A stretch of 64,000 nt of DNA from Lactobacillus sp. UCMA15818 (GTDB taxonomy: Bacteria > Bacillota > Bacilli > Lactobacillales > Lactobacillaceae): assembly GCF_030400225.1 (NCBI RefSeq), contig NZ_VJYB01000003.1, positions 62,001 to 126,000 of the forward strand. The letters run 5' to 3'. Position 1 is the first letter of the stretch; every line of letters starts with the position of its first letter. Positions 34,834 through 43,513 of this stretch are shown here, piece after piece. The position numbers and the translations under genes are program-made. The notes under the pieces are model-generated. The model ran no database searches, was not told the DNA's origin, and saw only the letters and a list, made by a program, of their open reading frames with translations.

Positions 34834-35220
34834 TCATTCATGCAGTTCCAGTGGTAATCCATCTGGATCAAAGAAAAACGTCATCTTCTCTCCCGTAAAG
34901 TCATCTCTTCTTATCTCTTCTACTCTAATTTTTTGAGCCTTAAAATTTTCAACAATCGCTTCAATATTCGTAACCTTGAATGCTAGGTGTCTTAGTCCTG
35001 TTCCTTCACCAACCGGATATGATAGGCGCTTAGGGGCATCTGGTTTAATAAATAATTCTAGCCGTAGGTTCCCCTTTTCTACATCAATTTTCTCATCATT
35101 TTTTTCAATTCTTCTATAATCTGAAATAATCTTGAAACCAAGCTTATCAACGTAGAAACTAAGTGTTTCCTTTCTATCATGGCAAATTATTGCAATATGA
35201 TGAATATCTTCGAAAATCAT
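34834..35220 (-). CDS. VOC-family (glyoxalase-like) protein
   Basis: A 128-residue vicinal-oxygen-chelate protein with two beta-alpha-beta-beta-beta units. Candidate metal ligands are His8 (HHIAIICHD), Glu in LRLELF, His in LRHLAFKV and the Glu of LPLELHE. It resembles the lactoylglutathione-lyase-like group widespread in lactobacilli; the real substrate is unknown. SD AGAAGGTGA precedes the ATG at 35220. Confidence 0.85.
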   Translation of the reverse strand: MIFEDIHHIAIICHDRKETLSFYVDKLGFKIISDYRRIEKNDEKIDVEKGNLRLELFIKPDAPKRLSYPVGEGTGLRHLAFKVTNIEAIVENFKAQKIRVEEIRRDDFTGEKMTFFFDPDGLPLELHE

Positions 35221-35305
35221 TCAAGTTCACCTTCTAAATTTTTTTTGTTCATCTTAAAATAACAGCTATCTCACCTGTAACCTCATTTTCACAAGGTGTA
35301 CGTTA

Positions 35306-35326
35306 TAGTTAGATTAATTCTAACTA
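35306..35326. promoter_or_regulatory. Palindrome between VOC gene and lytS
   Basis: TAGTTAGA-TTAAT-TCTAACTA is a perfect 8-bp inverted repeat with a five-base centre in the divergent VOC/lytS promoter region, suitable as an operator. The regulator is unknown. Confidence 0.4.
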
Positions 35327-35437
35327 AATTACTTAAGTTGTCAATTAATCATATACGCTTACCAACTAATAGATTAAAATATTTCTGTATGTTAAAATCG
35401 CTTTATAACATTGTCATTTATGAAGGGAGCTTGTTAA

Positions 35438-37171
35438 ATGTTCACATTGTTTATCCTGTTACTTCAACGACTTGGAATCATACTTGTTTTAGCATTTCTA
35501 TTAGTCAACGTCCCTTTTTTTCGCAAACTAATTGACAAAAAAACACGTAAAGCTAAGCTTTTTCTAATCCTAATTTTTACTATTTTTGCTATAATATCAA
35601 ATCTAACTGGTGTTGAAATAGCGAAAGACAATACTTTGATTCAAGCTCCTTTTCTAACTGGTTTACCACAATCTGATTCTATTGCGAATACTCGAACACT
35701 CGTGATTACAGTTGCTGGAATAATCGGTGGTCCCTTTGTTGGTGGTTTTGTTGGCTTCTTTGGCGGGATACATCGTGTAATTCAAGGAAACTTCTCAGAT
35801 TTCTTTTATATCTTTAGTTCTACTTTGGTTGGTCTTTGTATTGGATTTTTATCGAAAAAGTTTCGTCAAAACAACTTTTATCCTTCTTTTTTCAGTGCAG
35901 CACTCCTAGGGTTATTTGCAGAACTCATCCAGATGGCTTTCGTTGCTGTTTTTAGCGGACTAGACCTCGTTAAGCTGATTATAATCCCAATGTGTTTACT
36001 CAATAGTATTGGTGTTTCAGTATTCATCTCAATATTGAATGCATACCTTTCAAATGAACAACAATTGATGGCTGTACAAACTCATAATGTCTTGAATCTA
36101 ACAAACGAAACCCTTCCTTATTTCAGACAGGGTCTTAATATCAACTCTGCCCATCAAGTCTGCAAAATCATCAAAGAGTTCACTAATTTTGATGCTGTCG
36201 GAATTACTGATAGAGTGAACGTCCTTGCACATATTGGTGCTGGAGAAGACCATCATCTTGCGGGTCAGGTAGTTTTAACAGATTTATCGAAACACGTAAT
36301 TTCAAGTGGTGAAACTAAATATGCTTACCACCGCAACGAGATAGGCTGTCCCCATCCGGACTGTCCCCTTGCGTCCGCAATAGTACTCCCCTTAAAGGTC
36401 AATAATAAGACCATTGGTGCACTTAAGATGTATTTTAATAAAGCCGAGAGCCTCACACCCGTTGAAGAAAATCTTGCTACTGGCCTTGCATCAATTTTTT
36501 CTGGTCAACTAGCTCTAGGAATGGCTGAAGAACAGGCAAAATTAATTAGCGATGCAGAGATTAAAGCTTTGCAGGCTCAAATAAACCCACACTTCTTTTT
36601 CAATGCGATTAATACCGTCAGTGCGCTCATGCGGACAAATGTTGAACAAGCTCGCAGTTCATTGATGCAGCTAAGTACATTCTTTCGTTCAAGTCTGCAG
36701 GGAATCTCCGAAACGGAAATCCCCTTAGAGCAAGAAAAAAAACACGTAAATTCATATCTTTCACTTGAACAAACCAGGTTCCCTGAAAAATATATAATTG
36801 ATTACAAAATTTCCGCAAGTCCACAAACCAAGGTTCCACCATTTTGCATTCAGGTTTTAGTTGAAAATTCAATCAGACATGCTTTTCCCATTAGAAAAAA
36901 TGGCAACAAGATAACAATCACGGTCTGTCAAACAAAACAAAATATTGTTATCATTGTCAAAGATAACGGAGTCGGAATTGACCCAGAATTGCGCACACGT
37001 TTAGGACAAGAAACAATCGCATCAAGTACAGGAACAGGAACAGCATTAGTTAATCTGAATAGACGGTTAATTGGCCTATATGGAAATGAAAGTCATCTAC
37101 AGATTACAAGTTCTGAGGAAGGTACAACAATCCAGATTAATATTCCTAATAACAATATAGCTACTATCTAA
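35438..37171 (+). CDS. lytS: LytS-family sensor histidine kinase
   Basis: A 577-residue kinase with the 5TM-LYT sensor (about 1-200; GGPFVGGFVGFFGGIHR is its signature), a GAF domain (about 225-365, with GCPHPDCPLASAIVLPL), the phospho-acceptor helix QAQINPHFFFNAINTVSALMR and a C-terminal HATPase with DNGVGID and GTALVNLNRRL. It should phosphorylate LytR and so control lrgAB, which affects murein hydrolase activity. SD GAAGGGAG precedes the ATG. Its partner lytR lies 3.3 kb downstream instead of adjacent. Confidence 0.93.
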   Translation: MFTLFILLLQRLGIILVLAFLLVNVPFFRKLIDKKTRKAKLFLILIFTIFAIISNLTGVEIAKDNTLIQAPFLTGLPQSDSIANTRTLVITVAGIIGGPFVGGFVGFFGGIHRVIQGNFSDFFYIFSSTLVGLCIGFLSKKFRQNNFYPSFFSAALLGLFAELIQMAFVAVFSGLDLVKLIIIPMCLLNSIGVSVFISILNAYLSNEQQLMAVQTHNVLNLTNETLPYFRQGLNINSAHQVCKIIKEFTNFDAVGITDRVNVLAHIGAGEDHHLAGQVVLTDLSKHVISSGETKYAYHRNEIGCPHPDCPLASAIVLPLKVNNKTIGALKMYFNKAESLTPVEENLATGLASIFSGQLALGMAEEQAKLISDAEIKALQAQINPHFFFNAINTVSALMRTNVEQARSSLMQLSTFFRSSLQGISETEIPLEQEKKHVNSYLSLEQTRFPEKYIIDYKISASPQTKVPPFCIQVLVENSIRHAFPIRKNGNKITITVCQTKQNIVIIVKDNGVGIDPELRTRLGQETIASSTGTGTALVNLNRRLIGLYGNESHLQITSSEEGTTIQINIPNNNIATI

Positions 37172-37236
37172 TTAAGTTATTCAAATTAGTACACTTGTTA
37201 AAGAACTCCTTCAGATAGCTTTTAACATGATAAAAA

Positions 37237-37270
37237 GAGCTGGACCAAAAGTTAAACTTTGATCTAGCTC
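37237..37270. repeat. Dispersed palindrome copy D, bidirectional terminator
   Basis: GAGCTGGACCAAAA pairs with CTTTGATCTAGCTC around GTTAAA. G-U positions occur in both strands, matching its place between the convergent lytS and DUF4811 genes. Confidence 0.65.
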
Positions 37271-37430
37271 CATTATTTATTTAGAGTAGCCGTGTTACAT
37301 GCGTCAAAATTCTCCATCTAACTTCAAATTACTTATAGCAAAACCCTCGCTGTTCGTAACTTCATGTTAGTAGTCAAATTTACTAACTCATGTCATATAC
37401 CCAATTATTTTGTCGTGAACCTACTCAAAT

Positions 37431-38177
37431 TTATCTTTTTGCTTCACTAATCAATTCTTGCAATGCTTGCTTCTTAAAATCCTTTTGTGCCTGTAGACTA
37501 GCTTTAGCTGTTAATGCCTGTTGCTCTTGTGTCGACATGGTTGGATCCTTGGTCATAGCTGCTGTTAATTTTTCTTTAACTTGTGCCTTAATATATGCCT
37601 TGGCTTGAGCTTGAACCTTAGTTTGGTCTTCGTTCTTAGCTAATTTTTGCAATTTCTTAGCTTGTTGTGTACTGAGGACAGCCCAAGTGTCATTTATTTT
37701 AAAAGTATTGTAATGGCGAATTAATTTGTGCCCATTCCCTAAAATCCCAAACCAAAACTTATAAGAATTACTCTTATATTCCCATCTAAGGGTTCTCGTA
37801 ACAAGTTTTGCTGACCCGCTTGTTTTTCGTACCTTATTTTGTGTATTCGCAGGATCTGGATTAGTTGTCGTTGCTTTTTTCTGACTTGATTTAGCTTTAT
37901 AGATATACACTTTTTCTTTACCCGAAGTACCAACCGTTTGATACAATAACAAATTAATTTGTTTTGAAGAAGCGGTTGAAACCAATTTACTGGTCTTAAC
38001 ATTTTCCACTTTATGCATTCCAAAATGACGTTTATCATTTTCAATCAAAAAAATCATTGAAACGATCAAACCTAGCGCAAAGATAACACTTAAAACATTT
38101 CGTAAAAGAGCTTTATCAATATTAATCATTGAAACAAATAAAAGTATGGCACAAATGATTAAACTAAAGATGATCAT
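37431..38177 (-). CDS. DUF4811 membrane protein
   Basis: A 248-residue protein with two N-terminal TM helices (about 3-20, 28-46), an extracytoplasmic domain, and a long charged C-terminal region (KLQKLAKNEDQTKVQAQAKAYIKAQVKEKL). DUF4811 proteins are often encoded next to EmrB/QacA-type pumps in lactobacilli (from memory). Its ATG overlaps the MFS stop by one base (TAATG), so the two are coupled, and it may be an accessory subunit of the pump. Confidence 0.8.
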   Translation of the reverse strand: MIIFSLIICAILLFVSMINIDKALLRNVLSVIFALGLIVSMIFLIENDKRHFGMHKVENVKTSKLVSTASSKQINLLLYQTVGTSGKEKVYIYKAKSSQKKATTTNPDPANTQNKVRKTSGSAKLVTRTLRWEYKSNSYKFWFGILGNGHKLIRHYNTFKINDTWAVLSTQQAKKLQKLAKNEDQTKVQAQAKAYIKAQVKEKLTAAMTKDPTMSTQEQQALTAKASLQAQKDFKKQALQELISEAKR

Positions 38178-39658
38178 TATTTGTCACCCCCAACTGACTG
38201 CTTTTTATGCAGCATTTCTTTTGGAGTGCTACTGCTTACAAAGAAAGCAACTAGGAGTCCAATTGCACTGAAACCTATAGCCACAATGAATGCGGCATGA
38301 TAACCACCTAAAGTTGCTGAAAAAGCAGCATTTTTGTAAGCTAACGGATCAGATTTAAGCATTGCTTTAGCTGGCATATCACTCTTTGTAACATTTGTTA
38401 AAATACTAATTAAAATAGCTGTCCCCACGGAAGCTGCTACCTGCCGAATGGTATTGTTTACGGCCGTCCCATTACTCATCATCTTAATAGGCAATGAGTT
38501 CATCCCAGAGGTCGTTACTGTCATCATTGACATTGCTATCCCTGCCATTCGAATTGCGTAAAGTGTAACTATATATAATAAAGGTGTTGTCTTTGTCACG
38601 AACATGAATGGAATTGTTCCTACTGTTAGTAAGAATAGTCCTGTAATTGCTAAACGTTTTGCACCAATTCTATCGAAGGCCCGACCAGCAATTGGACTCA
38701 ATATTCCCATCATTAATGCCCCAGGTAATAAAGTTAACCCTGAATGAAAAGCACTTTCTCCTCTAACTGTTTGCAGATATAATGGTAATACCATTTCAAC
38801 CCCAATCATTGCCATCATCAAAACAGAGCTTAAAAGCGCCGCACTTGAAAATTCAGGATTTTTTAGAACCCTTAAATCTAAAAATGGTTTTTCCAAACGG
38901 AATTGACGAATACCAAATGTAATCACAAAGATCACACCAACAATGATTCCTATTAAGACTACTGCACTTCCCCAACCTTTTTCACCTACTTCAGAAAATC
39001 CATAAAGTAAGCTGCCAAAACCAATTGTAGAAAGCATAGCTGAAAACCAGTCAAGTTTAATTTTGCTCGTTGGTAAAACACTCTTCATTAACCAAAAACC
39101 GGCAATAAAGACAATTACGGAAATCGGAATTAATATTCCAAATAATGCTCTCCAATTGTAGTTATCAATAACCCAACCAGAAAGAGTCGGCCCAATAGCA
39201 GGTGCTACACCAATAACCAGCCCAGCCATTCCCATTGCCGCACCACGTCTATTAGCAGGAAAAATGGTTAACATCAAGGTCTGTAGCAATGGCATTGTTA
39301 CACCAACACCCAAGGCCTGTACAAGTCTACCCGTTAATAAGAAACCAAAGTTAGGTGCCGTGTAACAAATTAGCGTCCCTATTAGAAAAACAAACATGGC
39401 ACTTTGATATAACATTTTCGAGTTCATTCTGGTTGTAAGCCAAGCACTAATTGGTATCATCACACCACTGACCATCATAAAACCTGATGACAGCCATTGA
39501 ACAGTAGATGTGTTGATATCAAAGCTCTTCATAAGAGTCGGAAATGCTGTTGTTAAGATTGTCTGATTCAATACCGTACAAAACGAACCAACTAATAATA
39601 AAGTCACAAGAAGTGCTCTATTATAGGGCTTTCCGTTTTGATCAATTGCTTTATCCAA
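38177..39658 (-). CDS. DHA2-family multidrug efflux transporter (EmrB/QacA type)
   Basis: A 493-residue MFS pump with about 14 TM helices. FPTLMKSFDINTSTVQWLSSGFMM, GRLVQALGVGVTMPLLQTL and GWVIDNYNWRALFGI are DHA2 signatures. The frame is open to a TTG at 39682, but that codon has no SD; AAAAGGGAGAG is correctly placed before the TTG at 39658 (MDKAIDQNGKPYNRALL), which is the preferred start. It is divergent from a MerR regulator, with a consensus promoter (TTGACA, 17 bp, TATATT, 39774-39746). Confidence 0.9.
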   Translation of the reverse strand: MDKAIDQNGKPYNRALLVTLLLVGSFCTVLNQTILTTAFPTLMKSFDINTSTVQWLSSGFMMVSGVMIPISAWLTTRMNSKMLYQSAMFVFLIGTLICYTAPNFGFLLTGRLVQALGVGVTMPLLQTLMLTIFPANRRGAAMGMAGLVIGVAPAIGPTLSGWVIDNYNWRALFGILIPISVIVFIAGFWLMKSVLPTSKIKLDWFSAMLSTIGFGSLLYGFSEVGEKGWGSAVVLIGIIVGVIFVITFGIRQFRLEKPFLDLRVLKNPEFSSAALLSSVLMMAMIGVEMVLPLYLQTVRGESAFHSGLTLLPGALMMGILSPIAGRAFDRIGAKRLAITGLFLLTVGTIPFMFVTKTTPLLYIVTLYAIRMAGIAMSMMTVTTSGMNSLPIKMMSNGTAVNNTIRQVAASVGTAILISILTNVTKSDMPAKAMLKSDPLAYKNAAFSATLGGYHAAFIVAIGFSAIGLLVAFFVSSSTPKEMLHKKQSVGGDK

Positions 39659-39745
39659 TTTAAATTCTCTCCCTTTTGCCAAATGTCATTTAATATTAAG
39701 TATTAATTTTCTTTATATGAAAAAAATACAAGTCTCACTTTTCTA

Positions 39746-39807
39746 AATATATACTCATCTTTTTTCTTTGTCAAATTAATTGACAAAACTGTAATAAAAG
39801 TTACAAT
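39746..39807. promoter_or_regulatory. Divergent efflux/merR promoters sharing a palindrome
   Basis: TTTGTCAA-ATTAA-TTGACAAA (39767-39787) holds the -35 of both genes. The pump promoter is TTGACA 39774-39769, 17 bp, TATATT 39751-39746; merR has TTGACA 39780-39785, 16 bp, TACAAT 39802-39807. A second dyad TGTAA-N6-TTACA (39790-39805) fills the merR spacer, as expected for a MerR operator. Confidence 0.65.
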
Positions 39808-39839
39808 TATTGAATAGAAGCTTACAAAGGGAGACTATT

Positions 39840-40313
39840 ATGGATAGTGCACAAAATAATATCTACGTTGATCGATTCAAAGAAATCTTGAAACATGAAC
39901 ACTTTCTTTTGGGAATTGGCGAAATTGCAAAAGCAACGGGTGTTTCACAGCGGCAACTTCGTTATTGGGAAGAAAAAGGGTATATAAAGTCCGAAGATAA
40001 TAAAAATGATTCTAAAAGCTGTGACGGCCGCCATCGAAAGTACAGCCATTTTACTTTTTTGAAGGTCTCAATGATTCAAACCTTCATTAATGATGGTTAT
40101 ACTTTAAACGCAGCCGTTAAAAAAACAAATGAGCACAGTCTTTTAGGCAAGGCTGTGAAGCAATTTTTGAAAGAACGAATACTAGCTGTAAATATTATCC
40201 AAGATGGCTACGAATTAGATCTTGGTTCAATAGACGATATCCCAGGAAAACATGTTTATGTACTTATTCAAAAAAACGAAAAGACAAGGCTTATTTTAAG
40301 AGATTTGGCGTGA
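39840..40313 (+). CDS. MerR-family regulator
   Basis: A 157-residue regulator. The HTH reads LGIGEIAKATGVSQRQLRYWEEKGYIKS, the wing includes RHRKYSHFTFLKVSMIQTFI, and a short effector region with no Cys cluster follows, so a drug or organic ligand is more likely than a metal. AAAGGGAG precedes the ATG at 39840; the frame from 39810 lacks an SD. It probably controls the divergent pump. Confidence 0.85.
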   Translation: MDSAQNNIYVDRFKEILKHEHFLLGIGEIAKATGVSQRQLRYWEEKGYIKSEDNKNDSKSCDGRHRKYSHFTFLKVSMIQTFINDGYTLNAAVKKTNEHSLLGKAVKQFLKERILAVNIIQDGYELDLGSIDDIPGKHVYVLIQKNEKTRLILRDLA

Positions 40314-40455
40314 TTTTACATGGTTCCTCCTGCTGCGCTTTTTTTATTGTGTCCAAAGTTACTTAATCCTAGTCTTTCTGCGTCTTCGCTAGTGGTTGAC
40401 TTTGCTGTATAATTAACTTGGACTTATCATCACCATTTCTCTGGAGGAATATAAA

Positions 40456-41184
40456 ATGAAAGTACTTATTATTGATGACGAACCGCTTGCACGTAATGAA
40501 TTAGAATTCCTTTTAAAACAAAATATTGCAGTAACAACTACATATCAAGCAGAGAGCATCCAAGAAGCACTCGATATCATCTTAAGTAAAAAAGTTGATC
40601 TGTTGTTTTTAGATATCTCTTTAAACAACGAAAATGGGTTCAAATTAGCAAATGAACTCAATCAATTGGCCGTTTCCCCCTTTGTAATTTTTGCAACAGC
40701 ATATTCAAATTATGCCGTCCAAGCTTTTGATATCAATGCCCTTGACTATATTTTAAAACCATTTGAACAATCTCGGATTAACCAAGCAATTAAGAAGGCT
40801 CAAGTGGCTATTCTAAATAGGGATAAATCAAAAAAAGAACCCGTACTACCAGACAAGAATCGCTTTATTTCAATTCCGACAGAAGATCGTACGGTTGTAA
40901 TAAAAAGTAACGAGGTCGTTTCAGCTGTTACAGAAAATGGGCTCCTATCAATTTATACGATGGACAATACTTACGTTTCACATGAAACCCTATCTTGGTT
41001 ACGTGAATATTTAGATCAGCAAAATTTTGTACAAGTTCATCGCAGTTCAATTGTTAACATCAATAACATCGCTGAAGTTCAACCTTGGTTCAATCATAAT
41101 TTCATACTAATATTAACCAATCAACAACGTGTCCCTGTAGGTCGTTCTTACTTAAAAAGTTTAAAATCTATTCTAAACATGTAG
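40456..41184 (+). CDS. lytR: LytR-family response regulator (LytTR DNA-binding domain)
   Basis: A 242-residue regulator: receiver domain (acidic DDE at 8-10, phospho-Asp in LLFLDISLNNENG, Lys in LDYILKPFE) and a C-terminal LytTR domain (TENGLLSIYTM, FVQVHRSSIVNINNI). It is the partner of LytS and the likely activator of lrgAB, which starts 125 bp downstream. SD TGGAGG and TATAAT (40408-40413) precede it. Confidence 0.92.
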   Translation: MKVLIIDDEPLARNELEFLLKQNIAVTTTYQAESIQEALDIILSKKVDLLFLDISLNNENGFKLANELNQLAVSPFVIFATAYSNYAVQAFDINALDYILKPFEQSRINQAIKKAQVAILNRDKSKKEPVLPDKNRFISIPTEDRTVVIKSNEVVSAVTENGLLSIYTMDNTYVSHETLSWLREYLDQQNFVQVHRSSIVNINNIAEVQPWFNHNFILILTNQQRVPVGRSYLKSLKSILNM

Positions 41185-41308
41185 TACTTCATTCATCCCT
41201 TCAAATGAACTGTTCACTCCCCTTTTTTTACATTTAACCCAATAAATATGCTTTTTTGTTTCAGCTTAAGTTATCCTTACCTTGAAAATAATTAAAGGAG
41301 GATGATTT

Positions 41309-41785
41309 ATGATGAATTCAAAAAAGAATGGAGCTTCCGTTTTATTACAGATGGGTATATACTCTGCTATTCTCTTTGTTTCAAACATTATCTCTAACCT
41401 ATTCCCAGCATCAATGCCTGTTCCCACTCCAGTTATTGGCTTAATAATTCTATATTCTCTATTAACATTTAAGATCATCAAAATTGAATGGGTCGAATCT
41501 CTTGGCACTTTCCTTATCAGCATCATTGGGTTTCTTTTTGTACCTTCCGGTATTTCACTTGCAGCCAACTTAGATATAATGAAAACTGCCGGTGTGCAAC
41601 TCGTATCAGTCGTCCTTTTCTCAACAATCATTTTGTTAGTCGTTACAGCGTATACAACCCGTTTCTTTATCTTCTTGCACACACACCAAGAAAAAACTAA
41701 GCAAGCTAAACTACTTACGAAGAAAATCTATGCTGAAAAAGCTCAAGTAACGAATGGAGATGATCGTCATGGCAATGTTTACTAA
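41309..41785 (+). CDS. lrgA: Antiholin-like protein LrgA
   Basis: A 158-residue CidA/LrgA membrane protein with four TM helices; VPTPVIGLIILYSLL and FVPSGISLAANLD are family motifs. It is thought to form holin-like oligomers that modulate murein hydrolase access. AAAGGAGG lies seven bases before the ATG. It overlaps lrgB by 17 bp. Confidence 0.92.
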   Translation: MMNSKKNGASVLLQMGIYSAILFVSNIISNLFPASMPVPTPVIGLIILYSLLTFKIIKIEWVESLGTFLISIIGFLFVPSGISLAANLDIMKTAGVQLVSVVLFSTIILLVVTAYTTRFFIFLHTHQEKTKQAKLLTKKIYAEKAQVTNGDDRHGNVY

Positions 41786-42491
41786 CATCTTTTTTGGAAT
41801 CTTTCTTTCACTATTCGTATATCTGATAGGTCAGCAACTATTCAAGAAATTTAACGGTTTCTTCTTATTCCAACCTTTGTTTGTTGCAATGATATTAGGT
41901 ATTTTTATACTGTTCATACTCTCAAAGTTACTAAATATAAATATCGCCAGCTTTTATCAGAAAGCATACAAACCGGGCGGAGATATCCTCTTCTGGTTTT
42001 TAAGCCCAGCAACTATCGCATTTGCAATTCCTTTGTACAAGAGAAACGACATTGTTAAAAAATACTGGAAAGATATTTTGGCCGGTTTATTGATTGGAAC
42101 AACGCTATCCTTAGTATTGATTATCACTTTTTCAAAACTTATGGGACTTAATCATACTAGTATCGCATCAATGCTTCCCCAAGCAGCAACAACTGCAATC
42201 GCATTGCCTATTTCCACTGCCATTGGCGGCAATGCATCAATCACCGCAATGGCTTGTATCCTAAATGCTGTCATTATCTATGCGCTTGGAAAGTATCTCT
42301 TCAAAATCTTTCACTTGGGTGCTGATCCAATTGGTGCTGGACTTGGACTAGGAACTTCCGGTCACACAATTGGAGCCGCATTTGCGCTTGAAATAGGTTC
42401 TGTAGAGGGCTCAATGGCAGCTATTGCCGTTGTTGTAATTGGAGCAGTTGTTGATTTATTAGTCCCCATAATTTCACATATCTTCTTATGA
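41769..42491 (+). CDS. lrgB: LrgB-family protein
   Basis: A 240-residue membrane protein, partner of LrgA. KPGGDILFWFLSPATIAFAIPLY, the LPQAATTAIALP stretch and GLGTSGHTIGAAFA are typical. ATG at 41769 follows TGGAG; the frame from 41754 begins before this SD. It is translationally coupled to lrgA and is followed by a bidirectional terminator. Confidence 0.92.
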   Translation: MAMFTNIFFGIFLSLFVYLIGQQLFKKFNGFFLFQPLFVAMILGIFILFILSKLLNINIASFYQKAYKPGGDILFWFLSPATIAFAIPLYKRNDIVKKYWKDILAGLLIGTTLSLVLIITFSKLMGLNHTSIASMLPQAATTAIALPISTAIGGNASITAMACILNAVIIYALGKYLFKIFHLGADPIGAGLGLGTSGHTIGAAFALEIGSVEGSMAAIAVVVIGAVVDLLVPIISHIFL

Positions 42492-42579
42492 TTCATAACC
42501 TGAAATTTCGTTCAAGCAACGTCTATCGGATTTCCATAATTAATATTTACATGCGTACGCTTTTAGAATTAGGCTCCAA

Positions 42580-42619
42580 GGCTGGATTAAAAATTAAATT
42601 TTATTACATTATATCCAGA
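42580..42619. repeat. Degenerate dispersed palindrome copy E
   Basis: GGCTGGATTAAAAATTAAAT matches the family left half, while the right half has decayed (TTATTACATTATATCCAG). A fresh perfect hairpin lies immediately after it, suggesting replacement of function. Confidence 0.45.
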
Positions 42620-42626
42620 GTCAGTA

Positions 42627-42665
42627 ATAGAACCGTGTCAAGAATCATCTTTGACACGGTTCTAT
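42627..42665. terminator. Bidirectional terminator between lrgB and ohrR
   Basis: ATAGAACCGTGTCAA (42627-42641) and TTGACACGGTTCTAT (42651-42665) form a perfect 15-bp stem with a nine-base loop between convergent genes. U tracts are weak on both sides. Confidence 0.7.
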
Positions 42666-42741
42666 CGTCTTATCTACACATTAGAACTATAATCCATATT
42701 TTAAAGCGGTCCGTCATTTACATCCCAAAATTAAACTAATT

Positions 42742-43188
42742 TTAACTCTCTGGGTCAATTCTTCTCCCGATACTCTTTATCAAGGAGACATCATTTTTAT
42801 ATTCCTGTGACGTCATGTCAACATTCGCAAAACATGAAGTCAACTTACCCTTAATCTCGTACTTCTTATTCTTTCCTTTTTTTGACAGTGCAATGTAAAC
42901 CCGACGCCCATCCTCATCACTATGCTTACGCTCAATCCAGCCATCCTTTTCCATCCTCTTTAATAATGGCGTTAATGTTCCATTATCAAGACTTAACTTT
43001 GCACCAATTTCTTTAATCATCATCGGCTCACCGTTTTCCCACAATGTTAAAAGGGTAATGTACTGTGGGTAAGTCAACTTATACTCTTTTAATGCACTAG
43101 CGTAAAACTTATTATAAATTTTTTGTGCTGTATAAATGGCAAAACAAAGCTCATCATCCAATTTATCCGGCTTATGCTCTAATCCCAT
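42742..43188 (-). CDS. ohrR: OhrR-type MarR regulator (peroxide-sensing)
   Basis: A 148-residue MarR protein very close to OhrR: LDDELCFAIYTAQKIYNKFY, TYPQYITLLTLWE, LDNGTLTPLLKRME and the wing DEDGRRVYIAL. With the second ATG (43188) as start, the reactive Cys falls at position 15 and Tyr at 19, 29 and 40, the OhrR positions; the SD AAGGAG also fits this start better than 43191. It should release DNA on oxidation by organic peroxide or similar. No ohr gene is adjacent; the divergent gene is an aldo-keto reductase. Confidence 0.85.
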   Translation of the reverse strand: MGLEHKPDKLDDELCFAIYTAQKIYNKFYASALKEYKLTYPQYITLLTLWENGEPMMIKEIGAKLSLDNGTLTPLLKRMEKDGWIERKHSDEDGRRVYIALSKKGKNKKYEIKGKLTSCFANVDMTSQEYKNDVSLIKSIGRRIDPES

Positions 43189-43513
43189 CATCGTTCTCCT
43201 TCTTCCGCAAGATATCGTTATTTATTATACAATTAAACACTCACAATTCCGATATATTTTTTAATAAGAAACCAAACCTCTGTTGTTAGACTGATCTGCC
43301 TTCTTATGAAATTTCTGTTTGAGTTATGTTTTACATAAAAAACACATCCACCACTACCTTTTTTATTATAGCATTTTATTTCATAGTAGTCGTAAAATAA
43401 CTTGGTTAACTTCTTTATTTTATTTTGAAGATGTTTAGCATTTTACCATATTATCTGTTAATGTAGTAAAATAGTATTAACGATTCATAATTACTTGGAA
43501 GCGAGGTTTTTCG
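43189..43513. other. Divergent ohrR / aldo-keto reductase intergenic region
   Basis: ATTATACAATTAAACACTCACAATT (as TACAATT ... ACAATT, about 43224-43246) overlaps a minus-strand TATAAT (43229-43224) and resembles part of an OhrR operator. On the plus side TTACCA, 18 bp and TAAAAT precede the reductase. Nothing coding. Confidence 0.4.

Noticed and set aside
40314-40360. Possible terminator after merR (GC-rich segment then a T7 run)
   Set aside because: CCTCCTGCTGCGC before the T run has no matching upstream arm that forms a stable stem.
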